Assembly (NCBI GenBank): GCA_037043015.1
Contig: CM073331.1
Span: 1,385,501-1,449,500 of the forward strand
Direction: 5' to 3'
DNA from: Bryum argenteum
Taxonomy: Eukaryota > Streptophyta > Bryopsida > Bryales > Bryaceae
Length of the DNA: 64,000 nt
Shown here in pieces: positions 33,309 to 44,239 of this stretch. Both the position numbers and the translations under genes were made by a program. Every line of letters begins with the position of its first letter. Position 1 is the first letter of the stretch. The notes under the pieces are model-generated. The model saw nothing but the letters and a program-made list of their open reading frames with translations, did no database searches and was not told where the DNA came from.

Positions 33309-35090
33309 CAGTAGGGTCCAACATGGAATGGCGTTTTTGGTTTTGCAGTGGGAAAAAAATCAAGTCAACCTACTTTGGAAGCCTCTAGAGAGCTCAAAAA
33401 TTGGTATTTTATCTTGAAAATTTTACCATAGGCTTGAAATCAAGTTGTTAATATGCCTACCAAGTTTCAAAGCCAAACAATTCACCAAAAAAAAGTTATT
33501 AAAAATCTACCAAGATAGGTTGCTGTAAATTATTTTTCACTCCTGCCAACTTTGTGACCTCCCAAGAATTGAGATTATTTTTCCTTGCTTTGATATTTTT
33601 GTGGTAGAACACAATTTGTGTTATTGATATATGGTAAAAATCTGAAGTTCAAAATATTAGTGAAAAAAAAGATACTCCCAATCTACCAACATGTGTTATT
33701 TTGCGGTATGCTTGTAGAAATCAACTCCACTCCAACCAACTTTGACACCCTCCCAATGGCTAAAAAATAGCCCATTTGCCATGAAATTTTTGTCACAAGA
33801 TAAGCTACATGTTAATGACTAGTGTGCCAAAATTCAAGCTGGACAAAGAAAGTAGCACCTAATCTACCAACATGTATGTCCTCCATTTGCCTCTATCACT
33901 AATTGTAACTTAGCAGGCATGGAATGACATAGTTGAAGGAGTTTCTGACCACTAATTATCTCCCACTCTCTTGCAATAACTACTCTTAAGTCACTTGTGT
34001 TTTTAGGGCATATTGAACCATGTTGAACGGCATCTTTCAATATCTTTCAGAGATTATGAATTGGATTGACATCAGGAGTTTGCGGGCCAATCAAGCTTCT
34101 CTAAACAGTGTGCGTGCCTCCATTATTTACTTAGTTTGCTTCTATGGACAGGAGCACCATCTTCCATGAGTAATTCTTGTGGTTTTTTCTTCACAAAATG
34201 AAGTAACTCCCCATTGTAAACCACTTCAACAAAATCCTTTGCAGAGCGCCGATCCTTAGGCATAAAAACAAGTCGTGACTTCTGCCCTCCAGAACATGCA
34301 CCCCAAATCATCAATGAAGTCCTGCCACTCTTGAAAGATGGAACTATACAACTTGAAGCAAAGCACTCATGCACAGTTCTCCAAACATGAATTTGTCTAT
34401 AGTTTTTACCAACTTCAAACGTGGACTCATCCGTCCAAACAACTTACTCCCACTCTTCTGCACTCCATCCACGATACTTTTTAGCAAAAGCTAATCGTTG
34501 AGATATGTGATGAGGTGTCAAAAAAGGTTGGTAGATTAGGTGCTACTTTCTTTGTCCAGCTTGAATTTTGGCACACTAGTCATTAACATGTAGCTTATCT
34601 TGTGACAAAAATTTCATGGCAAATGGGCTATTTTTTAGCCATTGGGAGGGTGTCAAAGTTGGTTGGAGTGGAGTTGATTTCTACAAGCATACCGCAAAAT
34701 AACACATGTTGGTAGATTGGGAGTATCTTTTTTTTCACTAATATTTTGAACTTCAGATTTTTACCATATATCAATAACACAAATTGTGTTCTACCACAAA
34801 AATATCAAAGCAAGGAAAAATAATCTCAATTCTTGGGAGGCTGTCAAAGTTGGCAGGAGTGAAAAATAATTTACAGCAACCTATCTTGGTAGATTTTTAA
34901 TAACTTTTTTTTGGTGAATTGTTTGGCTTTGAAACTTGGTAGGCATATTAACAACTTGATTTCAAGCCTATGGTAAAATTTTCAAGATAAAATACCAATT
35001 TTTGAGCTCTCTAGAGGCTTCCAAAGTAGGTTGACTTGATTTTTTTCCCACTGCAAAACCAAAAACGCCATTCCATGTTGGACCCTACTG
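33309..35090 (-). mobile_element. Tc1/mariner-type transposon with 563-bp inverted repeats and decayed transposase
   Basis: Ends are CAGTAGGGTCCAACATGG and its complement CCATGTTGGACCCTACTG, flanked by TA at 33307-33308 and 35091-35092. The inverted repeats (33309-33871 and 34527-35090) are nearly identical over about 563 bp. The 655-bp centre reads on the minus strand as Tc1-like transposase. VVWTDESTF carries the first catalytic Asp, IWGACSGGQKSRLVFM follows, LLMEDGAPVHRSKLSK holds the second Asp, and TPDVNPIHNL and CHSMPAKLQLVIEANGGHT mark the end. At least three stops (after SAEEWE, after LSK and within the third-Asp block) and a missing N-terminal half make it inactive. The centre appears to have lost the DNA-binding region. 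Confidence 0.92.
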
Positions 35091-35092
35091 TA

Positions 35093-35799
35093 CATTATGG
35101 TGATTTGAGGGCAAAAAATACTTCAAATTTCAATATCTTGGAAACCATAGACCCATTGTGCAATCCGATTGTTTTTCACAACTCTACATAAAAAACCCCC
35201 TTCCAACGACACCTCATACAGCCTCATCCCACCAACGGTTCCCCAAATCATAATATCACAAAATAAAACCCTAGAAGTAGTACGGTTGGACTACCTAAAA
35301 GCGCCAGGGGACCTAAAAGCGCACTGTACCTCATTTGTAGATTGTGAAAATACAGATGTACCTCATTTGTATATAACGCAATTGGGTCAAATCTTACTTA
35401 GCACTTTGGAATTTTGTATAAAATTCACAAATGCGAATTACATGCTGCAAATTTTTGCAGTCCTCCTGAAAACCTATTTCGAATGTGGTCATAATTTTAT
35501 TTTGAATTTACTAGTGCTAAAAATAGGTCAGATCTCTTAAGTTGGTGCTTTTAGGACACTCAACCTTAGCTGCCTTAAATAATAGACGAGCCAACACAGA
35601 TCATCCAAAACAAGCACGTTTCATCCAAAACATACTTCTCATCCAAAACACCCCCGCGCTACATCCAAAGCGTACTTCTCATCCAAAACACCCCCGCGCT
35701 CATCGATGGATTTGGGGGCGAGAGACCACGAGAGTACGAGCCGCGGCGAGTATTTCAACCAATCTGACCGATGCGTACTAGACAATGAGAGTATCTGGT
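35093..35799. other. Repeat DNA upstream of pyruvate kinase
   Basis: About 35280-35560 is an inverted-repeat element: left TACGGTTGGACTACCTAAAAG, shortened in the right end CTTTTAGGACACTCAACCTT. Related ends occur at 48355-49145. About 35600-35705 is a short tandem repeat (CATCCAAAACACCCCCGCGCT twice, with TACTTCTCATCCAAA between). No gene. Confidence 0.55.
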
Positions 35800-37044
35800 C
35801 AAACAAATCTGAAACCTAGATGCTCGGCACCAAAGCCTTCATCAAGGAAAAAGTAGATTCCATCACCACTCTCGTGCCCAGCTCCTCTCTTTCTTCACAA
35901 CAAAACAAACCAACAAAAAGAACCAGCCAAGCTTCCAGACGACAAAAATCGATCCGCAGCGGATCGACCCAGTCGCCTCTCCTCTCCTCAATCGGTGATC
36001 TATCATACCCTTCCCCCACAACCTAATTTCTGTTGGGTTGCTTCCGCCTTGTAACTGCTGGTTGGATCCACTTTCTCTTCAGGCTTTGTTGGTGATTAGT
36101 ACTTTTCTAGCTTGATCGCTGGGTTTTGCTTGATTTGGCTCCGATCGCTTCGAGGATCGAGTTAGGGTTTAGTTTCTCCTCTTTTTTTATCGGAGTCCTA
36201 CTTTGGTTGTGCGAATTGGGTAATCGATTTCGTCATACCGGCGGTTTGTTTGATTGCAATCGGACCCGATGTAGAGGTGGTTAGTTTCAGCATTTCTAGT
36301 TTGGACTGATCACAAAAGTGGTTCGATGCGCACCATGATCTAGTGCTTTTTTCTCTTTTTTATCGTTTGTTTAGAAGTCTTACTTTGATTGTTAGGAAAG
36401 TGGCGGTTGATTTCTCCATACCAGCGGTTCGTTTGATGAAATTATACTGAATGAGGTTCTATCAATCGGACCCGTCGAAGAGGCGTTAGTTTCAAAATTG
36501 CTAGTTTGGACTGCAGTAGTTGTTTGTATCACGATATTCGTTGCATGCCCTTTTAGGAGGGTGGTGTTTCAAGCATTGTTACTTTGGCCTGTACCAATTG
36601 TTTTCCTTTTGTCTCCTTCTATGGATCACCGATTGCGAGCAATTGGCTTAGATGTACAGTACGATCAGTGTGGCCTTTTAGGTTTGATATGCTTACTGCA
36701 TGTGGATCTGCTAAGTGTTTCGAGCATTGCTAGTCTAGAAAGCACATACTTCCGATTCGTTCTAGAATCTACTGCTAGAAGGAGAGAACACCAATATACA
36801 GCATGAATCCGCCCTTTTAGGTTTTGAGTTCGTTAGTGCGCATGGCGATGAGGAGATGGTGTCTAAATATTCTGAGTTTGGGCAGTACTGCTTCTCTTCA
36901 ATTTTTGTTTCATTCTACGTTTTACTGAGTCACGAATCGGTTCAAATTTGTGGTCTTTTAGTTATGGTATACTGATATGCTGAGTTTGTTTGTTGTTCTT
37001 TTTGTGGTGGCAGACGGCGGTGATCGGTAAAAGGAAGTTGAGCA
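35800..37044 (+). promoter_or_regulatory. Pyruvate kinase leader with probable 5'-UTR intron
   Basis: A pyrimidine-rich first exon is likely around 35870-35993, ending TCAATCG before GTGATC. The acceptor GTGGCAG at 37007-37013 precedes the last 31 leader bases. The roughly 1-kb stretch between would be a leader intron. It contains a telo-box complement, GTTAGGGTTTAG, at 36161-36172. No coding frame in it is convincing. Confidence 0.5.
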
Positions 37045-40036
37045 ATGGCCACGAAGGTAGACATAGCCCACATTTTGGGCCACACACAAGACGATGGGCG
37101 ACTCAAGATCGCCAAGACGAAGATCGTCTGCACCCTGGGCCCCAAGTCCCGCGAGGTGCCCATTCTGGAGAAGCTGCTCAGGGCGGGTATGAACGTTGCC
37201 CGCTTCAACTTCTCCCACGGATCGCACGAGTACCAGCAGTACACTCTTGATAACTTGCGCCAGGCCATGCATAACACCCAAATCCTGTGCGCTGTTCTCC
37301 TCGACACCAAGGTACCATTCTCTTGTTCGAGACCCCCCTCTTTACTTTACGCATTTTGTGTGCATTTTGTGTGCATTTTTCGTGCATTTTGGGCAATGGT
37401 TGATGTGGAAATGGTTCATCTTTCGTGGTTCTCGTGTGTGCTGTTGGGAACATCTGATCTTGTGCATTCATGTGGTGGCCAATGTTAGAACACTTCACCT
37501 TCTGTGGTTTTGTATGGATTTTTTATTGGTGTCCAATTCGTGTGCATTCTGTGTGTGACCTCCAGAAAGCCATATCTGATATCCGTGAACACTTCTTTTT
37601 TCAAATTCGTTTCTTGGAGATCCAACCTTAGGATCTTGTTTATAACTGTTTGATTAGTCTACCCACCAATTTTTATCAAATTTCACTGTACGGATTTTGA
37701 GCTTTCAGCTTAATGCATGACCTGATTGTGTGCATTTTATGTGGTGGCAATGTTGAAATGCCTCACCTATAGTGGTTTTCGCAATTGCTGTTGGGATTAA
37801 GGTCAATGCATCTTCTGTTCTGTGTGCTTTTTGTGTGGTGGCCAATATTGAGATCGTCCATCTTTTGTAGTTCTCTCATATGCTGTTGGAATTAAGCTGA
37901 ATGGGATCTTTTGTGAACATTCCGTTTGCATAGTGTTTACATTCAGTGTCCATTTAGTGTGGTGGTCAAAGTTGAAATGTTTCATCTTTTGTAGTTCTTT
38001 CATCAAATGCTGAATGCGATCTTTTGTGTACATTTTGTGTGGTTGCCAACGATTCATGTTCTGTGATTCTCGCAAACACTAAATGCATCATTCGATCATG
38101 TGACAGGGGCCGGAGATTCGAACGGGGAATCTGGCAGCAGGGAAGCCGATCAAGCTGGAGCGCAACAAAGAGCTCCTGATCACCACCGACTACACTCATT
38201 TAGGCGACGAGCACATGATCGCCATGAGCTACCCGAAACTGGCGGTGGACTTGGCGCCCGGTAACACCATCTTGTGCTCGGACGGCTCCATCACATTGAC
38301 AGTACTGGAATGTGACACAGACAAAGGCATCGTAAAATGCAGGTACAGTAATATACATTCCTGGTACTATAATACCTCATTTTCCATTCTCCACTTTATT
38401 CACATTCCAGGGACTTCATACGCTTAGTGCAATAACCAGTTCGTTTTTTCTTACTCAAGCTCATGTTGCTATCGAAAACCAGCAACCTTTGATATCATAG
38501 TACCAGTTTCAGCTGTAACATATATTTGCTTGAGTCATTTACGTCTGACAGAATGTAGATATAACCTAGAATCTGGTCTCTGCTGTGAAGGTGTGAGAAC
38601 ACAGCCATGTTGGGCGAGAAGAAGAACGTGAACTTGCCAGGAGTGGTGGTAGACTTACCAACCATCACACAGAAGGACATCGACGACATCATGTTGTGGG
38701 GAGTGCCGAACAAGATCGACTTCATTGCAGCATCGTTCGTGCGCAAGGGATCAGACGTGTTGGCCATCAAGAAGCTCCTCGGTGAAAACTCCCACAAGAT
38801 CCATATCATCTCCAAGGTAAAGCTTTCTCTGCAATAATAGTTATAATAAGAAAACATCACAAAAGGAGAGGTTGAGCTTTTCTATGTGGAAAGCTTGTCG
38901 TGACTTGTGGTTCATGGCAGGTGGAGAACCAGGAAGGATTGGTGAACTTCGATGACATTCTAAAAGAAACAGACGGGGTGATGGTGGCGAGAGGCGATCT
39001 TGGAATGGAGATTCCCACAGAGAAGATCTTTTTGGCACAGAAGATGATGATTTACAAGTGCAACTCAGCAGGAAAACCTGTTGTGACGGCCACTCAAATG
39101 CTGGAGTCTATGATCAAGTCACCAAGACCTACGAGGGCGGAAGCCACGGATGTGGCGAATGCCGTTTTGGATGGAACAGATGCTGTTATGCTTAGTGGGG
39201 AGACTGCTAATGGCTCGTACCCAGAACTAGCTGTAAGCCCATTCTCACTTCACTTCATTTTGAACACTATTTCTTCTTTCACGGAACTTGGTGTAAGCTC
39301 ATCCTTTCTCACTACACTCCATTCTCGTTATAAACACGTCATTTTGGACACTATTTTCATTGATGCACTATTTTAAGTATGAGCTGAAAGTGAGTGGGGA
39401 TGGCAGGTAGCGGTGATGTCCCGGATTTGTCAGGAGGCAGAGGCTTCCTTAGACTACCCGGCGATATTCAAGGAGATAATGAAGTCGGTGCCGTTGCCCA
39501 TGAGCCCCCTGGAGAGTCTGGCATCCTCAGCGGTGAGGACGGCAAACAAAGTGCGAGCTTCCCTGATCATTGTCCTCACTCGAGGAGGCACCACCGCAGG
39601 CTTGGTGGCCAAGTACCGTCCATATGTGCCGATCCTTTCCGTGGCCGTGCCGGTCATGACCACTGATAGCTTGGAGTGGCAGTGTAGCGAGGAGTCCCCT
39701 GCTTTTCACAGCCTTGTCTGCAGGTAAAAATCCATCTCTCTCATTCTCTTGTCATCTAAAATCTATCTATCTATTTGTGGCTCTAAGCAAAGTATGAGTT
39801 TGTGCAGAGGGATGATACCGATCCTGGCAGAAGGCTCAGCAAGGTCCACGGACTCCGAATCAACAGACGCAATCTTGAACGCCGCGATCAAGTACGCATT
39901 GAAGCGGAAGCTTGTTTTGGGAGGGGATTCGGTTGTTGCACTTCACCGAATTGGGGTAGCCTCTATCATCAAGATCATGGAAGTGCACAATGAGAAGTAT
40001 TATGCACGTATGTCCACATTCCATCAAAATAGGTAA
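37045..40036 (+). CDS. Pyruvate kinase, cytosolic type
   Basis: Six exons join in phase to 528 aa: 37045-37311, 38107-38342, 38591-38816, 38921-39232, 39407-39723 and 39808-40036. The enzyme turns phosphoenolpyruvate and ADP into pyruvate and ATP, the last step of glycolysis. Landmarks are [12 protein letters not shown] at the start, [18 protein letters not shown] across intron 1, ISKVENQEG (the [19 protein letters not shown] block holds the metal-binding acids), [26 protein letters not shown], and [17 protein letters not shown] near the end. No transit peptide precedes the catalytic domain, so it is cytosolic. Plant cytosolic forms usually end about at IKIMEV or a residue or two later. Here the frame runs on for about 17 residues ([16 protein letters not shown]), so the last coding bases may instead be spliced. 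Length otherwise fits the family. Confidence 0.95.
37340..38095 (+). repeat. Degenerate tandem array in pyruvate kinase intron 1
   Basis: Blocks TTTGTGTG(C/A)ATTT, GTGGTGGCCAATGTTGA and TTTCATCTTTTGTAGTTCT recur about five times with a period near 100-130 bp. Around 37620 a separate remnant, GATCCAACCTTAGGATCTT, resembles the internal palindrome of the TTAA family A elements. Confidence 0.65.
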
Positions 40037-40668
40037 ACTAAGCCCTATTGCCAATGGATGGGGGACATTCTTCTTAGTATTGAGAGTCCCTGGCTTTTTT
40101 GTAAGAGACTTCTTTAGTAGAGGGGACCCTATTTCTGAAGGGACTTTGTTATTGTTTATATCTGAGGTGGTTTCTCCAAGCAGTACGGTAATGTTATGAA
40201 AAGCTTTACCTAAGTCGAATAAAGGCTCTGTAGTTAGTTAAAGAAGTGAAGTTAACATCAAAGATTGGTTATTCACGATTGCCTAATCACTCATATTATG
40301 TTACAAGAATACAACAAACATTTTTTCCAAGGATTGCTCATTACTTAGATAGTCACTTTTCTTCCTGCCTCTTGTTTCCAGGAAGTAAACTTCGCAGACG
40401 TATAAATTCAGGAGTGACAGATCGAAAACACAATAAAATCCAAGGTTTCTTATGAATGAACACAAATATCAATAGTTTCACGTCATGAAAACTTCTAAAA
40501 TCTGCTTTCGAATGAATATTCTTATTCCTGTAAAAACTCTTTTCATGTTTATGGAGTGTCAGTACATTAAAATTTTCTATATTTAGAAAGTCACTAGTAT
40601 TTTCCTGTTACCTGAGCTCATCTTTTTACTATATAATGCAAAGGGGACTCTCCCCAGACATCAACAGT
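40037..40668. other. Pyruvate kinase 3' flank
   Basis: No gene. It likely holds the 3' UTR of pyruvate kinase. TATATAATGCAA just upstream of the tRNA (about 40631) may be its upstream element. Confidence 0.4.
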
Positions 40669-40742
40669 GTCTGGTTGGTGTAGTCGGTTATCACGCTAGT
40701 CTCACACACTAGAGGTCCCCAGTTCGAACCTGGGATCAGACA
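40669..40742 (+). tRNA. tRNA-Val (anticodon CAC)
   Basis: A full cloverleaf can be drawn. Acceptor arms GTCTGGT and ATCAGAC pair with one G-T. The D-arm region is TGGTGTAGTCGGTTATCA, the anticodon stem-loop is CTAGT-CTCACAC-ACTAG, and the T-arm is CCCAGTTCGAACCTGGG. The CAC anticodon reads the Val codon GUG. A TCTTTTTT terminator follows directly at 40743. No intron, and CCA is not encoded, as in plant nuclear genes. Confidence 0.95.
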
Positions 40743-41280
40743 TCTTTTTTTCATTTCTCTATTTTCGTAAAGATGATACCTCTTTTAACAGTGCTCCACT
40801 TCAAATAAAATATCACCATATTTTGGTTCCATTATCCTATTTCAAGATCAGAGTTTCATTGTATCTCATTTTGGTACTTTGGTCCGAGGAGTTCAAAAGT
40901 GCTATAAATCACATCCTTTTGGCAAGGACACTACGGCACATCCCTCTCAATCAGGGTTGTCTTATTAGACGAAGTTCCTATTCATTTGTCAGACACAATT
41001 TAAATGAGATGTACATCTAAGACGTTTTCAATGTATCAAATGTGCATCTCATCTAAATTTTGTCTGACAAATGAATAGGAATTTTGTCTGATAAGACAAC
41101 ACTGCTCTCAATACCTCTTTTCCTTTGCTTTGGGATATAAAGACATGAATATAGCCACTGCACTGCTGTGCCCACATTACTTAAACTAAAGTGCAACTCT
41201 CTCTCTAGTAGGAGTTTCTAAAGAAAAAAAGTTCAACTTTATGAAAGGAGCTCATCTGGAAAGCAAGAAAGAGGGATGGT
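40743..41280. other. Spacer with a 40-bp inverted repeat
   Basis: No gene. GTTGTCTTATTAGACGAA, then TTCCTATTCATTTGTCAGAC and AGATG near 40957-41015 are mirrored at 41045-41100 (GTCTGACAAATGAATAGGAA, then TCTGATAAGACAAC). They form a hairpin of about 60 bp per arm with a short loop. Confidence 0.6.
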
Positions 41281-41548
41281 TTAACCCCTAAAGGCCCTTG
41301 ATACAAAATTGTCTAAATTATCACAAAGGACCCTCTTCTACTTCAGGCCCAAAAAAACTCAATCTAAGCATTCATTAGAAGATCCAACCGTAGGATCTTG
41401 AAGTGAACTTGACCCTATACTCATATGTCAAATTTGAGCCGTTAATTTTTTTCCAATTTTGAGATTATAAAGGTCAAAGTTAGCTGACTTTTTTTCCTGC
41501 GGAAACCCCAAAAAGCCATTTCGGCTTTCTTGGGCCTTTAGGGGTTAA
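41281..41548 (-). mobile_element. TTAA-flanked element, family A1, reverse orientation
   Basis: Ends are TTAACCCCTAAAGGCCC and GGGCCTTTAGGGGTTAA with TTAA outermost. The interior is the reverse complement of the nested copy at 24266-24533, with GATCCAACCGTAGGATCTTG in the middle. Confidence 0.92.
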
Positions 41549-42879
41549 AGAGGAGTGATCAAGAGTGCCAAGAATGCTTCGTTCAAATTCTAGGACCACA
41601 AATTGTAAGTTGAAAAATCGTTACGATGTAAGCTTAGCATTCTTCTTTTGCAAAGGAGTCATTATTCACCACATGCAAATACATGGGATGTTTTAGAATC
41701 CAACCTTTTGGTAGTAAGGTAACCTGCTCAATAATGGTGTAAAGTTCAGTCTGGCAAATGTGTAGTGAAGTTTGGATTGGTTAGGTAAGTAGAAGAAATT
41801 ATACAATATAATCATCATTTATGAACCCTTCTTAGTTTTTGTTATGAAATATTGAAGTTGGACTCATGAATGTTCCCAGCATGGTGTAACTTAGAATGTT
41901 CTCAGTGGGTAAGAGCATGCCCAGCCCGCAGTGTGGACCGGAGAGTGGAGCCATAGCTGGGTCTCCTAAATTCTCGAACAACATGATTCCAAGTTATCCC
42001 GTGCTTTCAATCACATTTTAGCATCCCTATTAACCAATGGAAGAGTGACACGTGGCAGAGATCTTATTGGCAAAAAATAATTCCTATGATAATTTGCCTG
42101 TCATCAAATTTGATTGCTGAGAGGTCTTTTCTTGTGGCATGTGTTCTAGCCCAACCGAGCAACGCCTGCAAGGTTTTCTTGCAGCACAGCAGCCCGGCCT
42201 GATGCACAGGGCCGAGCATGCTCTAAGTAGTCTTGTGCCAATGGCCTTTGTCCTATGGACACCGGTTCATTGCAAAGACGAACATGCACTTTTTTCACGC
42301 CGGCCTGGGTGAGCCATATTTTGTACATCTTTCCCAAAGTTCACCTGGGTGAGCCATTATTCTTTGTATCTCAGTGGGTACGTTCTTCTGATATTATTCT
42401 GGATCTTTCGCAAAGTTCACCTGGGTGAGCCATTTTTTGTATCGTGCCATTAATGAGCATGCTACCTTTACTACATGCGGTGACACTTTTTTATTACATG
42501 CAACAACCTCATGTCTTCTAAGACTCCATCTACACTCTTTTACAGCTCAGTGGCAGGTACCATACTTCCCATAAAGTCATCAAGCCAATCCACACTTTTA
42601 ACATACCATACCTAACAACTCGAAGTACAGTGCTTGTTGGATTGGGTGGGTACCGTACGGTGTACCTTACCTTACTTGCCATGGAGGACATCACCACAAC
42701 AAAATGGTTTGCAAGGACGTGTATTTCTATTAAAGACATGTCAGAAGTGCATTGACAAATGATGCAGCCACTGAAAGCATGACAAAATTTTGATTCTAAA
42801 AGCCTCCACATCTACTCAGCTCTCTGCGCACACCCCATGAATAGGATATGCAGGTTACATGTACAAGTTTACCTTACCT
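41549..42879. other. Intergenic DNA with short direct repeats
   Basis: No gene. GTTCACCTGGGTGAGCCAT or a shortened form recurs three times between 42305 and 42435. Around 41925-42215 a pair of inverted blocks (GAGCATGCCCAGCCCGC, later GGCCGAGCATGCTC) bound a GC-richer segment of about 300 bp that may be another MITE. Confidence 0.45.
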
Positions 42880-43179
42880 AGTGTACAAATCACCAAAGAG
42901 ATTCGAACCCGCACCGGCCAGGATTCCTAGTGTACAACCACCAAAGGATTGCGAACCCGCACCAGATTCGCAGCGATTCGATCCCGCGCCGGACTGGAAT
43001 GTCCTACCCGCACCCCGCTAGTGTACAGCCACCAACAAGATTTGAACCCGCGCCGGGCAGGCTAGTGTACACCATCAAAGAAAATGGAACTCGTGTACAG
43101 CCACCATAGGGGTTCGAACCTGCGACGGGCTAGGATCGGCTAGTGTACAGGCGCCAACGGGATTCGAACCCGCGTTACG
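42880..43179 (-). repeat. Array of tRNA T-arm/B-box-like units in the 3' flank of the F-box gene
   Basis: Six irregular units of 28-91 bp each begin CTAGTGTACA and mostly contain GATTCGAACCCGC or a variant (near 42900, 42944, 42970, 43039, 43110, 43160). On the minus strand this reads GCGGGTTCGAATC, the tRNA T-arm/B-box sequence, followed by TTGGTGGCTGTACACTAG. The array touches the F-box stop codon, so it probably forms the 3' UTR. Confidence 0.75.
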
Positions 43180-44239
43180 GCGAGCAGTGGACGTCGGGGC
43201 GAAACGAGACGGGCGCGAGGAGGCGCTCGTCGTCGCGACGGCGGGTAACCTTCACACGTTCACGGCGCTCGCTCCAGGTCCCTCGCGACAAGTCGTAGGA
43301 CACGACGCAGCACGCGACGGCGGTGTCGCTAACCACAACGACGTGCTCCCCGCTCACGACGCACGCGCCCCAGTTGCGGACGCGCCGGTGGAGCGACTCC
43401 GGCATGGAGGTCACCAGCTCCCAGCGCCTCTCGCGCAGCTCGTAGAGACACCCGACGGGACCATCGTCGTCGACAGGCGCCACGGCCATGAGCACCCTCC
43501 CAGCACTCGTCACGAGGGGCGACTGCCGCGCCGCATCGTTCGGGAGGTCGGACGCTACCTCCGCCCACACGCCCCGACGCACGTCGAACGCCACCAGAGA
43601 ATCCCCACTACTCTCCTGCGCCGTGCAGAGAATCCTCCCCTCCCTATCCACCGCCGCGTCCTGCGTGTCCAAAAACACCTCGTCCCGCAATCCCCCCATC
43701 ACGCTCCACTTCCTCGTCACGGAATCGTAAACCTCCGTCGCTTGCGATTTTCGTCGCGAGTACGCTTTCGTGCCCGCGATGATGATCTTATAATGCCCCC
43801 ATTCCGCTACCATGTGCAGTACGTCGGGACACAACCACTTCTGATTGGGCAAAGGAAGCTCCCGTCGTTGGTTTGTGACCGGATTGATCACCACTACTGT
43901 GCCACCCGGGCGATAGATTGCGAGCAATCCGGCTGCGCCTGTGAGCAGTATCCCCTTCCCCGTTATTGGAATCTCCGGCATGGGTTGCCACTTGTTGCTA
44001 TCAATGGCGAATCCACTCCATCGGAGATGACCATCGGGCGTGTGAGTGTAGCGGATTGGGGAGTAGGTTGGCCACGCGCCCGTGAGACCTATACGTGAGC
44101 TTCGACAAAGCGCGGAGAATTGATGGGAGACTGTGGCGCAGCGGAAGACGTTTGGGAATGGCAGGAAGCCCAAAATGTGCTCGAGAAGGTCGTCGGGGAG
44201 CTTTCTCCAGATTGCGGGGTCGAGCTTTCCGTCACGCAT
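43175..44239 (-). CDS. F-box/kelch-type protein, intronless
   Basis: One 354-aa frame starting MRDGKLDPAIW. Residues about 10-50 form the F-box (WRKLPDDLLEHILGFLPF, then VFRCATVSHQFSALC), which would bind SKP1 in an SCF ubiquitin ligase. The remainder has repeated kelch/F-box-associated beta strands: GAAGLLAIYRPGGTVVVINP, ATEVYDSVTRKWSVMGGL, SLVAFDVRRGVWAEVASDLP, CLYELRERRWELVTSMP and VVSYDLSRGTWSERR. This C-terminal propeller would select the target protein. The family is large in plants and the target is unknown. The gene is GC-rich against an AT-rich setting, and open frames on the opposite strand are shadows. The stop lies at the edge of the B-box array. Confidence 0.92.
   Translation of the reverse strand: MRDGKLDPAIWRKLPDDLLEHILGFLPFPNVFRCATVSHQFSALCRSSRIGLTGAWPTYSPIRYTHTPDGHLRWSGFAIDSNKWQPMPEIPITGKGILLTGAAGLLAIYRPGGTVVVINPVTNQRRELPLPNQKWLCPDVLHMVAEWGHYKIIIAGTKAYSRRKSQATEVYDSVTRKWSVMGGLRDEVFLDTQDAAVDREGRILCTAQESSGDSLVAFDVRRGVWAEVASDLPNDAARQSPLVTSAGRVLMAVAPVDDDGPVGCLYELRERRWELVTSMPESLHRRVRNWGACVVSGEHVVVVSDTAVACCVVSYDLSRGTWSERRERVKVTRRRDDERLLAPVSFRPDVHCSP

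Noticed and set aside
34123-34374. 83-codon minus frame as a separate gene
   Set aside because: It is the central part of the decayed Tc1-like transposase, not an independent gene.
37187-37558. Long open frames in other phases over pyruvate kinase exon 1 and its intron
   Set aside because: They overlap a clear exon and run into the intronic repeat array; no family match.
42880-43179. CRISPR-like or true tRNA cluster
   Set aside because: Units are irregular in length and hold only T-arm-like sequence; no cloverleaf can be drawn and spacers are not of uniform size.
43187-44098. 303-codon plus-strand frame opposite the F-box gene
   Set aside because: A shadow of a GC-rich coding exon; the F-box frame explains the sequence fully.
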